Assembly: GCA_964422925.1 (NCBI GenBank)
Contig: CAYRDC010000006.1
Span: forward strand, 1 to 64,000
Length of the DNA: 64,000 bases
DNA from: CAYRDC01 sp964422925
GTDB lineage: Bacteria > Bacteroidota > Bacteroidia > Chitinophagales > S012-47
Direction of reading: 5' to 3'
Each line of letters opens with the position of its first letter. Within the stretch, counting starts at the first letter, position 1. Made by a program: the position numbers and the translations under genes. Positions 40,754 to 50,157 of this stretch are shown here, piece after piece. The notes beneath the pieces were generated by a model. It made no database searches. It was not told the DNA's origin and saw nothing but the letters and a program-made list of their open reading frames with translations.

Positions 40754-43700
40754 ATGAAAAAAATATTCCTGATCCTTCCGTTGCTGTTGCTTCCTCATTT
40801 TCTCCTTTCGCAAACTCCATTTATTCGAATTTTTGGTGGACCTGGAACCGATATCGGCAATGGAGTGATTCAGGCCTATGATGGCGGATATTGGGTAGTT
40901 GGCAGAACTAATTCTTTTGGCGCTGGTGGAACGGATATCATTGTTCTGAAATTAAACACATCCGGGGTAATTGAATGGGAAAAAACCTATGGCGGTGTGA
41001 ACAATGAAGGAGGAATCTATGGTGTTTTTGCCACGGAAACCCAAGACCACGGACTGGCTGTTGCCTGTGAAACCAAGAGCTTCAATGCCACGCAAAATGA
41101 TGCATATCTGATCAAAATTGACAGTGTTGGCAATGTACTTTGGGATGCAAGATACGATGCCGGACCCGGAACTTCAGGAGGTGATTACTTCCGGGGCATT
41201 AAAGAATTAAGCACAGGAGAACTGCTGTTGACTGGCTCAATCAACAGTGGAGTTCTTGGACTCTCAGATGCTTTAATCATGAAATTCACTGCATCAGGCA
41301 ATCTGATATGGAAGAAAATTATTGGCGGTATTTACGTAGATCACATCTACGATGTGATCGAATTACCCAATGGCGATTACGCCTTTTTCGGTAATACAGG
41401 CACATGGGGCAACGGCTCAAACAATGCCTGGGTTATTAGAACAGATACAAGTGCAAATCTGGGCTGGGCGAAAGTTTATGCAGGGTCAGGAATTGATAAC
41501 TTTTCAGAAGGAATACTGACTTCTGACGGTGGATTATTGCTGGGAGGCATTACTTCTTCCTACGGTTCCGGGAATTTCGACATTTATCTTGTCAAACTTA
41601 GCATTGACGGTACGCTTCAATGGGCAAAAACCTATGGTGGATCAAATCTCGAATGGCTGAATGGATTGCAGGAGCTACCTTCGGGCGGGTACTTGTTGAG
41701 AGTATATTCAAAATCGTATGGGCCCGGTGAGGATATTTTGCTAATCAGCATCGACACTACCGGCAATATTACCTGGAGCAAATCCTATAAAATAATTCAA
41801 AGTGGTAGTTCAGGATCCCTGGTAAAAATCAAAGGTGCAATCGATGTAACCAATGATGGAGGGTTTATTTTCACCGGATGGGTTATTGACAGCAGTGGAT
41901 TTGGCGGAAAGGATATCCTTGTATTCAAGTCAGATTCGAGTGCTTATGCTTTGTGCGACACAGTACTTGTCACAAGCACAACACCGACCGTGCAACCTAT
42001 TAATGCAAGTCCTTCTTTTACCAATGTAGGGGCAATTCATGATCCATTGACAATACATACTTCTCCGACAGTATCCGACACAGCCTCTTGTCCGTGTTTT
42101 CAGGTTTCCTCTGCTTTAATCTCCAACGACACCACCATTTGCCAGGGAGACAGCATTCCTTTGCAGGCTACCGGAGGAACAACTTACAATTGGTCGCCTG
42201 CATCGGGATTAAGTTGCAACACTTGCTCCAACCCGGTGGCCAGCCCAAATGTCACCACCACCTACACAGTTACCTTTGACCAGGGGCAGGTTTGCGAATC
42301 CCAGGACAGCATCACAGTATTTGTACACGTGCCTCCTTCCATCAACTTGGGGGCTGACACCACCATTTGCTCTTACGACCAGCTCGTACTGGATGCCGGA
42401 ACGGGTTTTTCCTCTTACCTCTGGGAAGACTCATCCACCACCCAGACGCATACCGTGTCGTGGTCCGGTGATACTACAATGATGTTTTATGTAACTGCTA
42501 CGGATTCCATCGGATGTGCTTCCGCTGATACCATACTGGTCACTTTTGACAAGCCACCGGTTATTGACCTCGGGCCTGATACCTTGCTGTGTGCGGGCAC
42601 TCAGTATCTGCTGGATGCGGGACCGGGGTTTGCCAGCTATGTCTGGCAGGATAAATCAAGCGGGCAGACCTACATGGCTTCCGCGCTGAACGATACGACC
42701 ATTTTATACACAGTTACCGGAAAGGATTATATAGGTTGTATTTCTTCCGATTCTGTTTGGATCACCTTTCACAAGCCACCTGTCATCCAACTCGGGCCCG
42801 ACACGGTGATTTGTTCCGGTGCACAACTGTTGCTGGATGCCGGGCCGGGATTTGTTTCCTACCTGTGGGAAGACCAATCGACCGGGCAAATCCATATCGT
42901 TTCCGCATCCAACGATACTTCCCTGCTATATTACGTGACCGGTACTGATTCGCAGGGATGCGTTTCTTCGGATACCATCCAGGTTGGATTCCATGTTCCG
43001 CCAGCCATAGACCTGGGGCCTGATACTTTGCTTTGCCAGGCTGACACAATACTGCTGGATGCCGGGCCCGGGTTTACCACATACCTTTGGGAAGACCAGT
43101 CAACCGGGCAAACACACCTGGTGTCCAGCACAGCCGACACCGTGCTTCTGTATCATGTGACTGCCACGGATAGCCTCGGCTGCACATCTGCAGATTCCAT
43201 CAGCATTCACTTTCACAATACCCCGTCAATCGACCTCGGGCCCGACACCGTATTGTGCGATGGTGGTCAAATCCTGCTGGATGCCGGGCCGGGGTTCAGC
43301 CAATACACCTGGCAGGATCAGTCCAGCGGGCAGTTTTTCACCGCTTCAGCCTCTGGTGACACTACCATCCTGTTTTATGTGACTGCCACGGATAGTCTCG
43401 GCTGTACTTCTGCCGACAGTATTGAAGTTTACTTCCATCTTCTTACAGCCATTCATCTCGGGAATGACACCCTGCTTTGTGCCGGTGAACAATTGCTGCT
43501 GGATGCCGGGCCGGGGTTCGCTTCATATGTTTGGGAAGACCAGTCCACCGGGCAAACCCATATCGCTTCCGCGTCAAACGATACCTCCCTGCTATATTAC
43601 GTGACCGGTACTGATACGCAGGGATGCGTTTCTTCGGATACTATCCAGGTTGGATTCCACGTTCCGCCCGCCATAAACCTGGGGCCTGATACTTTGCTTT

Positions 43701-45475
43701 GCCAGGCTGACACAATACTGCTGGATGCCGGGCCCGGGTTTACCACATACCTTTGGGAAGACCAGTCAACCGGGCAAACACACCTGGTGTCCAGCACAGC
43801 CGACACCGTGCTTCTGTATCATGTGACTGCCACGGATAGCCTCGGCTGCACATCTGCAGATTCCATCAGCATTCACTTTCACAATACCCCGTCAATCGAC
43901 CTCGGGCCCGACACCGTATTGTGCGATGGTGGTCAAATCCTGCTGGATGCCGGGCCGGGGTTCAGCCAATACACCTGGCAGGATCAGTCCAGCGGGCAGT
44001 TTTTCACAACTACGGCCACTGGCGACACTTCCATCCTGTATTTTGTTACCGCCATGGACAGCCTCGGCTGTACCGCTGCCGACAGTATAGAAGTTCACTT
44101 CCATCTTCTTACTGCCATTCATCTCGGGAATGATACCCTGCTGTGTGCCGGTGAACAATTGCTGCTGGATGCCGGGTCGGGGTTTACTTCTTATGTCTGG
44201 GAAGACCAGGCCACCGGGCAAACCCATATTGCCTCGGTTACAGGCGATACCACCATGGTTTATTTCGTGATAGCCACAGATTCCGTGGGATGCCAGTCAT
44301 CAGACACCATCCAGGTCAGCTTCCACCAGGCGCCTGTAATTGACCTCGGGCCCGACACAACAGCCTGTGCATTGGGGCAGCTGGTATTGGACGCGGGGCC
44401 CGGGTTTGTATCTTACGTATGGGAGCACCAGTCCACCGGGCAAACGCATACCGTGTCAGGACAAAACGGCACCACCAGCACTTATTATGTAACCGCACTG
44501 GACTCTTTCGGATGCCTGTCCACAGACACCATTACTGTTTCTTACCTGACCGCTATCCCGATTAACCTGGGCCCGGACACAATCGTTTGCGGAAACGCTC
44601 AATTACTGCTCGATGCCGGACCTGGATTTGCTTCCTACATCTGGGAGGATCAATCCACCGGGCAAACGCATCTCGCATACGGTCAGCCCGGAACCATTAA
44701 CACATATTACGTGACCGCCACTACCCAGGACGGATGCGTGTCAACCGATACCATTGTGGTGGAATTCATGGATTACTTATCCATTCACCTGGGACCGGAC
44801 ACCACCATTTGTGAGAACACCCACTTCTACCTGAACGCGGGACCCGGGTTTGTCTCCTATGTCTGGAATGACCAGACCACCGGGCAAAAGCATCTCGTTA
44901 CAGGTCAGGGGGGAACTACCACTTTCTATTCTGTGCATGCCATCGATCCAAATGGCTGCGAGGCATCAGACAGTATCCTGATTCATTTTCTGACAGTGAA
45001 TGAAGTCGACCTCGGCCCCGATACCACGATTTGCAATAATGCCTCTTTGGTACTGGATGCCGGGCCGGGTTACACGGCCTACCATTGGTCAAACGGAAGC
45101 CAGGCCCAGACCATCACCTTCCAGGACACGCTGGGCACCTACACCGTGTACGTGGATGTGATTGACTCCAACGGCTGCGCGTCTTCCGATACCATTGTGA
45201 TTACGGTTGACCGTTGCATCGGCCTGGAAACCCCTGCCCTGAACCCGCTGCTTGACATTTATCCGAACCCGGCTGAAAACCTTCTGTACATCCGGACCGG
45301 ACGGCCCTGCCGGCTGGAGGTCTGCAATGCCCTCGGGGAAACCGTCCTTCCGCCTGTTGAACTGGCCGCTGGAACCCGCCAGATGGATATTTCAATGCTG
45401 CCGGCCGGCATGTACCTGCTCCGGTTCTCCGGCAAACGGTTCAATGCCACGCACAAGCTCATCAAGGAAAAATAA
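40754..45475 (+). CDS. Giant T9SS-secreted protein with thirteen 74-residue repeats
   Basis: A 1573-residue surface or secreted protein. Signal peptide 1-19 (ends LLSQ). About 20-400: beta-propeller-like repeats of the type 'DGGYWVVGRTNSFGAGGTDIIVLKLNTSG'-W-KTYGG, about six to seven blades. About 455-528: one Ig/PKD-like domain (DTTICQGDSIPLQATGGTTYNWSP). Residues 530 to about 1490: thirteen units of 74 residues, each 'IDLGPDT-x-C ... LLDAGPGF-x-SY-x-WEDQSTGQTH ... YYVTATDS-x-GC-x-S-x-DTI'. Last 80 residues: type A T9SS sorting domain (LDIYPNPAENLLYI ... GMYLLRF). An adhesive or structural role is likely but inferred. Two blocks of three units are near-identical in DNA. Confidence 0.9.
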   Translation: MKKIFLILPLLLLPHFLLSQTPFIRIFGGPGTDIGNGVIQAYDGGYWVVGRTNSFGAGGTDIIVLKLNTSGVIEWEKTYGGVNNEGGIYGVFATETQDHGLAVACETKSFNATQNDAYLIKIDSVGNVLWDARYDAGPGTSGGDYFRGIKELSTGELLLTGSINSGVLGLSDALIMKFTASGNLIWKKIIGGIYVDHIYDVIELPNGDYAFFGNTGTWGNGSNNAWVIRTDTSANLGWAKVYAGSGIDNFSEGILTSDGGLLLGGITSSYGSGNFDIYLVKLSIDGTLQWAKTYGGSNLEWLNGLQELPSGGYLLRVYSKSYGPGEDILLISIDTTGNITWSKSYKIIQSGSSGSLVKIKGAIDVTNDGGFIFTGWVIDSSGFGGKDILVFKSDSSAYALCDTVLVTSTTPTVQPINASPSFTNVGAIHDPLTIHTSPTVSDTASCPCFQVSSALISNDTTICQGDSIPLQATGGTTYNWSPASGLSCNTCSNPVASPNVTTTYTVTFDQGQVCESQDSITVFVHVPPSINLGADTTICSYDQLVLDAGTGFSSYLWEDSSTTQTHTVSWSGDTTMMFYVTATDSIGCASADTILVTFDKPPVIDLGPDTLLCAGTQYLLDAGPGFASYVWQDKSSGQTYMASALNDTTILYTVTGKDYIGCISSDSVWITFHKPPVIQLGPDTVICSGAQLLLDAGPGFVSYLWEDQSTGQIHIVSASNDTSLLYYVTGTDSQGCVSSDTIQVGFHVPPAIDLGPDTLLCQADTILLDAGPGFTTYLWEDQSTGQTHLVSSTADTVLLYHVTATDSLGCTSADSISIHFHNTPSIDLGPDTVLCDGGQILLDAGPGFSQYTWQDQSSGQFFTASASGDTTILFYVTATDSLGCTSADSIEVYFHLLTAIHLGNDTLLCAGEQLLLDAGPGFASYVWEDQSTGQTHIASASNDTSLLYYVTGTDTQGCVSSDTIQVGFHVPPAINLGPDTLLCQADTILLDAGPGFTTYLWEDQSTGQTHLVSSTADTVLLYHVTATDSLGCTSADSISIHFHNTPSIDLGPDTVLCDGGQILLDAGPGFSQYTWQDQSSGQFFTTTATGDTSILYFVTAMDSLGCTAADSIEVHFHLLTAIHLGNDTLLCAGEQLLLDAGSGFTSYVWEDQATGQTHIASVTGDTTMVYFVIATDSVGCQSSDTIQVSFHQAPVIDLGPDTTACALGQLVLDAGPGFVSYVWEHQSTGQTHTVSGQNGTTSTYYVTALDSFGCLSTDTITVSYLTAIPINLGPDTIVCGNAQLLLDAGPGFASYIWEDQSTGQTHLAYGQPGTINTYYVTATTQDGCVSTDTIVVEFMDYLSIHLGPDTTICENTHFYLNAGPGFVSYVWNDQTTGQKHLVTGQGGTTTFYSVHAIDPNGCEASDSILIHFLTVNEVDLGPDTTICNNASLVLDAGPGYTAYHWSNGSQAQTITFQDTLGTYTVYVDVIDSNGCASSDTIVITVDRCIGLETPALNPLLDIYPNPAENLLYIRTGRPCRLEVCNALGETVLPPVELAAGTRQMDISMLPAGMYLLRFSGKRFNATHKLIKEK
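42341..45226 (+). repeat. Thirteen tandem 222-bp coding repeats
   Basis: Within the giant gene: thirteen in-frame units of 222 bp (74 codons), beginning with the first 'LGxDT' unit (codon 530). Protein units differ moderately, except that units 3-5 and 6-8 share long stretches of identical DNA. The unit length is the same throughout, which argues for expansion by unequal crossing-over. Confidence 0.85.
43011..44007 (+). repeat. Recent 666-bp block duplication
   Basis: Bases 43011-43341 and 43677-44007 look identical over 331 positions when read side by side, offset by exactly 666 bp (three repeat units). Flanking bases in the same blocks differ at a few positions. Synonymous sites have not diverged, so the copy is recent or kept identical by gene conversion. 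Confidence 0.85.
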
Positions 45476-45503
45476 GCCGGGCGGGAACCACCCCGTCTGA
45501 TTC

Positions 45504-46997
45504 TTACTTGTTCAGGAACCGCAGCATTTTGCGGAAGGCTCCGTCCACCACCTGGTTCACATCTTCCGACACGTTCCAGAAATATATCCCCGGCACGTAC
45601 AGCAAAAGGATGACCACCGACCGGATGAATATATCGAGAACTACCGGATGGAAACGGGGCAAAACAGTGGCAGCTGCAAAAGCGGCCAGGGCCACCAGCA
45701 GGGCTTTCAGGGTTCCCGGGCTGAAGGGTTGTATCCGCCACCGGGTCAGGATAAAAAGAAATTTCACAAGATTAAAGAGGCTGATCGAAAGCGCGGAAGC
45801 CATGGCAGCCCCGGTAATGCCCCAGCGCGGGATGAAAAGGTAATTGGTCAGTACGGTCACCCCGGCCAGCATCAGCACCGCGTAAAAGTTGAACCGGTAA
45901 TGCCGGCTGTTCACGATAATTTCACTGTTGTTCCCTGCCATCATATTGACCAGTTTTCCCAGGGCAATGAATAACACCACGTATTTCCCGGCCATGTATA
46001 CCGACCCATTGGGAATCAGCGAAAAGATAGCGTCTATATTGCACCAGATGCCCAGGAAAAACAGCAGCCCGGCCACGGTTTGGTTCAGGGATGCTTTTTG
46101 ATAGATGGTTCGGATCGTGGCGAGGTCCTGTTTAGCCCAAGCCCGGGCAATCAGGGGTGTCGTGATCTGGCTGATGGACCTGCGGGGCAGCTCAATGGCC
46201 AGGCCCAGGAAAAAAGCCACGCTGTAAATACCGGTTTTAGCCAGTCCGGCCAGGGCGCTGAGCATTACCGTATCAATGGTGCCCACAATGAAATTGCCGG
46301 TGCTGGACAGCATGGAAAACAAACCGAACCACGTCATATCCCTTCGCATGGACGGTTTAGCCAATCCACGCGGCCAGGCAAAACGCAAAGGCCGGGAAGC
46401 ATGGGTATATGCCAGCAGTAATGCCGTAATCAGGCCATAGGCTCCGGCATACAGCAGCAGCAAGCGGTCAAAGCCGATCAACGAGAAATAGAACAACAGC
46501 AGCGCCAGCATGATGAACAGGCGGAGGAAAAACTCCCGGAGCAGGTTGGGCACCACAATGCGCAGCAACGTACGGTCATAGGCGGCCAGCACCGCGTTGT
46601 ACATCATAAAAAAAGTCAGCGGAACCAGCCAGTGATAATATTGCAGGATCAGTGGAGATTTTTCGCGGAACAGTTCCAGCAGTTCCCCCCGGAACAACCA
46701 GAGCAGCCCGAATAAAACGGCAAAGGAAACGAGTGGGACAAACAATACGGTAAAAAGGAATTTCCTGCCGGCTTCCTGCTCCTGGAAATAGGGATGGAAC
46801 CGGATAATGATATTGGTCATGCCCATCTGTGCGAAGGGAACCAGGAGGGCGGCTGTGCTCAACAGGAAGCGCACGAGTCCGAATTGTTCGGGCTTCAGCG
46901 CCATGGGCATGAAGATTACCGCGTTCAGGTAACCGAGGGCAACCCCGAGGTACAGGATGATGGTTGCAGGAATGGATTGCCGCTTTACAATGCCCAT
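45504..46997 (-). CDS. Wzx-like polysaccharide flippase
   Basis: A 497-residue inner-membrane protein with about 12-14 membrane segments, of the polysaccharide biosynthesis/MATE-like group that flips lipid-linked glycans to the periplasm. The N-terminus IPATIILYLGVALGYLNAVIF and the later LFIPRWGITGAAMASALSISLFN are typical. I use the ATG at 46997 (MGIVKRQS); an earlier ATG at 47060 would put non-membrane residues in front and include the promoter element at 47016-47023. Substrate is unknown, but glycosyltransferases and sulfotransferases lie on both sides. Confidence 0.87.
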   Translation of the reverse strand: MGIVKRQSIPATIILYLGVALGYLNAVIFMPMALKPEQFGLVRFLLSTAALLVPFAQMGMTNIIIRFHPYFQEQEAGRKFLFTVLFVPLVSFAVLFGLLWLFRGELLELFREKSPLILQYYHWLVPLTFFMMYNAVLAAYDRTLLRIVVPNLLREFFLRLFIMLALLLFYFSLIGFDRLLLLYAGAYGLITALLLAYTHASRPLRFAWPRGLAKPSMRRDMTWFGLFSMLSSTGNFIVGTIDTVMLSALAGLAKTGIYSVAFFLGLAIELPRRSISQITTPLIARAWAKQDLATIRTIYQKASLNQTVAGLLFFLGIWCNIDAIFSLIPNGSVYMAGKYVVLFIALGKLVNMMAGNNSEIIVNSRHYRFNFYAVLMLAGVTVLTNYLFIPRWGITGAAMASALSISLFNLVKFLFILTRWRIQPFSPGTLKALLVALAAFAAATVLPRFHPVVLDIFIRSVVILLLYVPGIYFWNVSEDVNQVVDGAFRKMLRFLNK

Positions 46998-47015
46998 AAG
47001 CCAAGGGTATGGCGG

Positions 47016-47023
47016 CAAATTTA
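47016..47023 (-). promoter_or_regulatory. -7 box of the flippase gene
   Basis: TAAATTTG (minus strand) matches TAnnTTTG exactly, 18 bases before the ATG at 46997, and supports that start over one at 47060. Confidence 0.45.
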
Positions 47024-47114
47024 CCACAAAAGTGCTGCGGCAGTGGAATGATTTAAGCACAGCTTTTCATAATCAGCCGGATTTGATTAACATTGTGCAA
47101 ACACTTTAAGCGGT

Positions 47115-47753
47115 ATGCAACTGCCTGACCTGAACCATGTATTGCTGCTGGCCCCCCACCCGGATGACGGGGAATTCGGCTGCGGGGCTACCCTGAAAAA
47201 GCTTACTGACCAAGGTACAACCGTGCATTACGCAGCCTTTTCGCCCTGCATCAAATCCCTCCCGGAAGGGCTGCCGGAAGACACTTTGTTTACCGAGCTT
47301 AACAAAGCGACCCAATGGCTGGGTATCCCGGAAAAGCAAATCATAACCTATCGGTTCCCGGTCAGGGAATTCCCCGCCCACCGGCAGGAAATCCTCGAAA
47401 CCCTGATTAACCTGCGCAAACAGATAAACCCCGGGCTGGTGTTGCTTCCGAATACGAAGGACATCCACCAGGACCACCAGGTGATCAGCCGGGAAGGTAT
47501 CCGGGCTTTCAAGCAAACCCGGATACTCGGGTATGAATTGCCCTGGAACAGCTTTACATTTACCAATACCTGCCATTCCGTAGTGGAGCGAAGCCATATC
47601 GAAGCCAAAATGGCCGCTCTCAAGGAGTATCATTCCCAGGAGTTCCGGTCATACCACGATGAAGAATTCTTTTTCGGCCTGGCCCGTACCCGCGGTACGC
47701 AGATCGGGGTGCGCTATGCCGAGGCCTTTGAAGTGATCCGCTGGATTCTTTAG
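47115..47753 (+). CDS. PIG-L family deacetylase
   Basis: A 212-residue zinc-dependent deacetylase-like protein of the LmbE/PIG-L family. The metal motif is LLAPHPDDGEFGCGATL (His15, Asp17, Asp18); a second ligand region is LLPNTKDIHQDHQV. Members remove acetyl from GlcNAc-type sugars on lipids or small molecules. Here it lies between a flippase and glycosyltransferase genes, so the substrate may be an amino sugar of a surface glycan; that is inference. Its last four bases overlap the convergent unknown gene. Confidence 0.88.
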   Translation: MQLPDLNHVLLLAPHPDDGEFGCGATLKKLTDQGTTVHYAAFSPCIKSLPEGLPEDTLFTELNKATQWLGIPEKQIITYRFPVREFPAHRQEILETLINLRKQINPGLVLLPNTKDIHQDHQVISREGIRAFKQTRILGYELPWNSFTFTNTCHSVVERSHIEAKMAALKEYHSQEFRSYHDEEFFFGLARTRGTQIGVRYAEAFEVIRWIL

Positions 47754-48862
47754 CCCAAAGCGCGAAGCTGATCGCTCACTTCCTTTGTCAATGATCCATG
47801 TGCCATATCCTGAATAGCCCAGTTTTCCGGGAAGGAAATCGTATCGCGCAGGCCCTGTTTGGGATCGATAATGTGGAAGGCCGTACGATTGGTGTCGATG
47901 GCCAGAACCAGGGAGCCCAAGGGAATGGCATTCTGAAGCCATTCCATGTCTTGCAATGCCTCCGGTTTGCCGGGTAAGGCAGAAAAATCATACCGGGTTT
48001 CTTCCTGCAAACCCAGCACCATTATTTCTCCGGAAGCCGTGCTGGTGGCCATATACCCGTCCAGGTAAACCCGGCCACCGTGGGGATTCTTCAGGCCGGT
48101 GATCAGCGGAGTGGCTACTCCGGCCACGGGATTGATACGGTAAACCGCCCCTTCATGAAAGAAAGTGGCCAGCCAGTAAGCCGGGTCATGCCCGTCATAT
48201 ACCACGGAATTGATAAAAGCCGCCCGCTGGGCCGTGGGAAGAACCTGTTTCTCCGGTTCCTGGATCAAGCGGCAGGCTATGCCGTCTTCCTCAAACTGTT
48301 TTGCCCGGAGCGGATTGCGTGTCAGCTTCAGCGGTTCTCCGGTCTCCGGGTCCACAGCCGTGTCGAATCCGTAGTCCCAGGCAAACCATTCGTGCCGAAC
48401 CGCGTGTTCCACCATCGACCAGTCAAAAATGGCATCAAAACCGGAAGAGGAAATGAGAATATGGTGCCCGCCCCGGCTGATGGCCACGGTATGGATATAG
48501 CTGAACCAGGGATGTTCTATGGTCTCGGTTCGCTCCCCGTCCAGTACATACACCTTGTTTTCCGCGGCCAGGGCCAGCCAGCCTCCCCTGATATCGATAC
48601 CACGAGGCTCCTGCAGTTTGCAAAGCACTTCCTGCTCCGTGAGCCGGCCGTTTTCCAGCACCACCCGGGCAATGCCCCCCGTGGCAGTAGGCCTGCGTTC
48701 CACGCTCCCCGCCCGACCGGATTTATTGGCCCGGCTGGCCAGGTAACGCTCGCGGATAGCCTCCAAATCAAAACTCTTTATGGTCAGCATCAGCTCGATG
48801 CGGCCGTAAAAGCCGTGCGATTCAAGGAATGTGGCAATATCGATATGCTTGGTTGAATTCAT
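47750..48862 (-). CDS. Beta-propeller-like protein of unknown function
   Basis: A 370-residue protein without a clear signal peptide. The sequence from about 60 on shows repeated four-strand patterns (GGWLALAAENKVYVLDG, FSYIHTVAISRGGHHILIS, NPHGGRVYLDGYMATSTASG, LGSLVLAIDTNRTAFHIID) like an NHL/six-bladed propeller. A central stretch HEWFAWDYGFDTAVDPETGE is rich in acids and aromatics. I do not recognise the family. It overlaps the GT4 gene upstream by four bases and lies in the sugar/sulfate region, so a role in modifying or recognising a glycan is plausible but not shown. Confidence 0.7.
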   Translation of the reverse strand: MNSTKHIDIATFLESHGFYGRIELMLTIKSFDLEAIRERYLASRANKSGRAGSVERRPTATGGIARVVLENGRLTEQEVLCKLQEPRGIDIRGGWLALAAENKVYVLDGERTETIEHPWFSYIHTVAISRGGHHILISSSGFDAIFDWSMVEHAVRHEWFAWDYGFDTAVDPETGEPLKLTRNPLRAKQFEEDGIACRLIQEPEKQVLPTAQRAAFINSVVYDGHDPAYWLATFFHEGAVYRINPVAGVATPLITGLKNPHGGRVYLDGYMATSTASGEIMVLGLQEETRYDFSALPGKPEALQDMEWLQNAIPLGSLVLAIDTNRTAFHIIDPKQGLRDTISFPENWAIQDMAHGSLTKEVSDQLRALG

Positions 48863-50157
48863 CGGGACAGTTTATCCAGTATGCCCGCCAGCTTTCCGGT
48901 CATGGCTTTGCGGCTGAATTGCCGGTAGCCTTCCCCTTCATAAGCCGGGACCAGGCCCCCATTGGCTTTCCAGAGTTCAAAACTACGGAGTATAAATTCC
49001 CGGATGGCTTCCCGGCCAAAATAATCCATCATAGGGTCGCAGCCAGCCTGCTCAAGCAGCCTGGCAGCATCGCCACCCGAAGGGCCGAGGGCCAGTATCC
49101 GGCTCCCGGAAGCCATATACTCAAATATTTTTCCGGTCAGAATAAGGTGGTTGTTTTCCGCTTGCGGCACGATAAACAGCAAGAGATCTGCTGCCTGCAT
49201 CCGGGCTACCGCTTCCTGGTGCGGCACGAAAGGTTCTGTGACAACATATTTTCCGAGCCCGGCTGAATTAATGGACTGTAAAATGCCCGGGTCTACGATG
49301 CCCGTAAACCGTAGTTCCAGCTTTCCGGCAAACTCCGGATCCTTCTTTGCCACCCCGGCCAGGATTTCCCACAACACCGGCACGTCCTGATTCGGTTTGT
49401 AATTGCCAGTATAGGTGATCCGGAATTTTTCATGAGGTTTCTTTTCAGGCGGCTGAAAATCGGCTTCGTCATACCCGTTAAAAATGAGTTCGACCTGCCG
49501 GCTCCGCCCATGGAATTCTTCCAGCAGGCCGGGGCTGATGACAGTAACGGCATCCGCACCGGCCAACACGCTGTTTTCCAGTCGCTGGTCTTTCGTCCGG
49601 GTTCGTTCAGACCGCGGGAAATAGGCATTGTAATACACGGTGGTCCAGGGATCGCGGAAATCGGCCACCCATGGCATGCCCAGCTTCTTCAGGCGCAGGC
49701 CCGCCAGATGGGTGCTGTGGGGCGGCCCGGTGGTGATGACAGCATCCGCCCCGTTTTCCCGGATAAATCGTTTGGCAGCCCGGTAAGCATAGGGCATCCA
49801 ACCCTTCCGCGCGTCCGGCACAAAGAAATTCGCACGGATATACCGGGCAAGGTATTGCACGGGCGAACGGCTGTCGCGGTAGCCTATCATACCTACCGAA
49901 ACCGATTTCCCCTTCTTCCCGGTCAGGCGGTTATAGAGTGTGTAGGGTTCAAAGGTTTTGGTTTTGATCACATTCACCCCTTCGGGGATATCCTCCTCGA
50001 GCGTAGGGTCGAGGTAGGGATAAGAGCCCCTTGCCGGAGTGATTACCACGGGTTCCCAGCCAAACCCGCGCAGGTATTTGCAGAATTTCAGGAATCGCTG
50101 CACGCCCGGCCCTCCGGCAGGAGGCCAGTAATATGTCAGGATGAGCACTTTTTTCAT
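48859..50157 (-). CDS. Glycosyltransferase family 4 (second)
   Basis: A 432-residue GT-B enzyme. N-terminal Rossmann part: KKVLILTYYWPPAGGPGVQR; acceptor-side motif VITTGPPHSTHLAGLRLKK and WVADFRDPWTTVYY. C-terminal donor site: LIFNGYDEADF and ILTGKIFEYMASGSRILALG with the conserved Glu. The N-terminal GGPGVQR plus FRDPW pattern resembles WbuB-type transferases. Its start overlaps the YfhO-family gene's stop by four bases and its stop overlaps the propeller gene's start, so these three are one transcript. Confidence 0.88.
   Translation of the reverse strand: MKKVLILTYYWPPAGGPGVQRFLKFCKYLRGFGWEPVVITPARGSYPYLDPTLEEDIPEGVNVIKTKTFEPYTLYNRLTGKKGKSVSVGMIGYRDSRSPVQYLARYIRANFFVPDARKGWMPYAYRAAKRFIRENGADAVITTGPPHSTHLAGLRLKKLGMPWVADFRDPWTTVYYNAYFPRSERTRTKDQRLENSVLAGADAVTVISPGLLEEFHGRSRQVELIFNGYDEADFQPPEKKPHEKFRITYTGNYKPNQDVPVLWEILAGVAKKDPEFAGKLELRFTGIVDPGILQSINSAGLGKYVVTEPFVPHQEAVARMQAADLLLFIVPQAENNHLILTGKIFEYMASGSRILALGPSGGDAARLLEQAGCDPMMDYFGREAIREFILRSFELWKANGGLVPAYEGEGYRQFSRKAMTGKLAGILDKLSR

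Noticed and set aside
42341..45226. CRISPR or satellite-like array
   Set aside because: The period is 222 bp, in frame, and codes for a uniform protein repeat; there are no short direct repeats with unique spacers.
45476..45503. Terminator after the giant secreted protein
   Set aside because: A short GC-rich inverted repeat is present (GGCGGG-N5-CCCCGTC region), but pairing is imperfect and no T-run follows.
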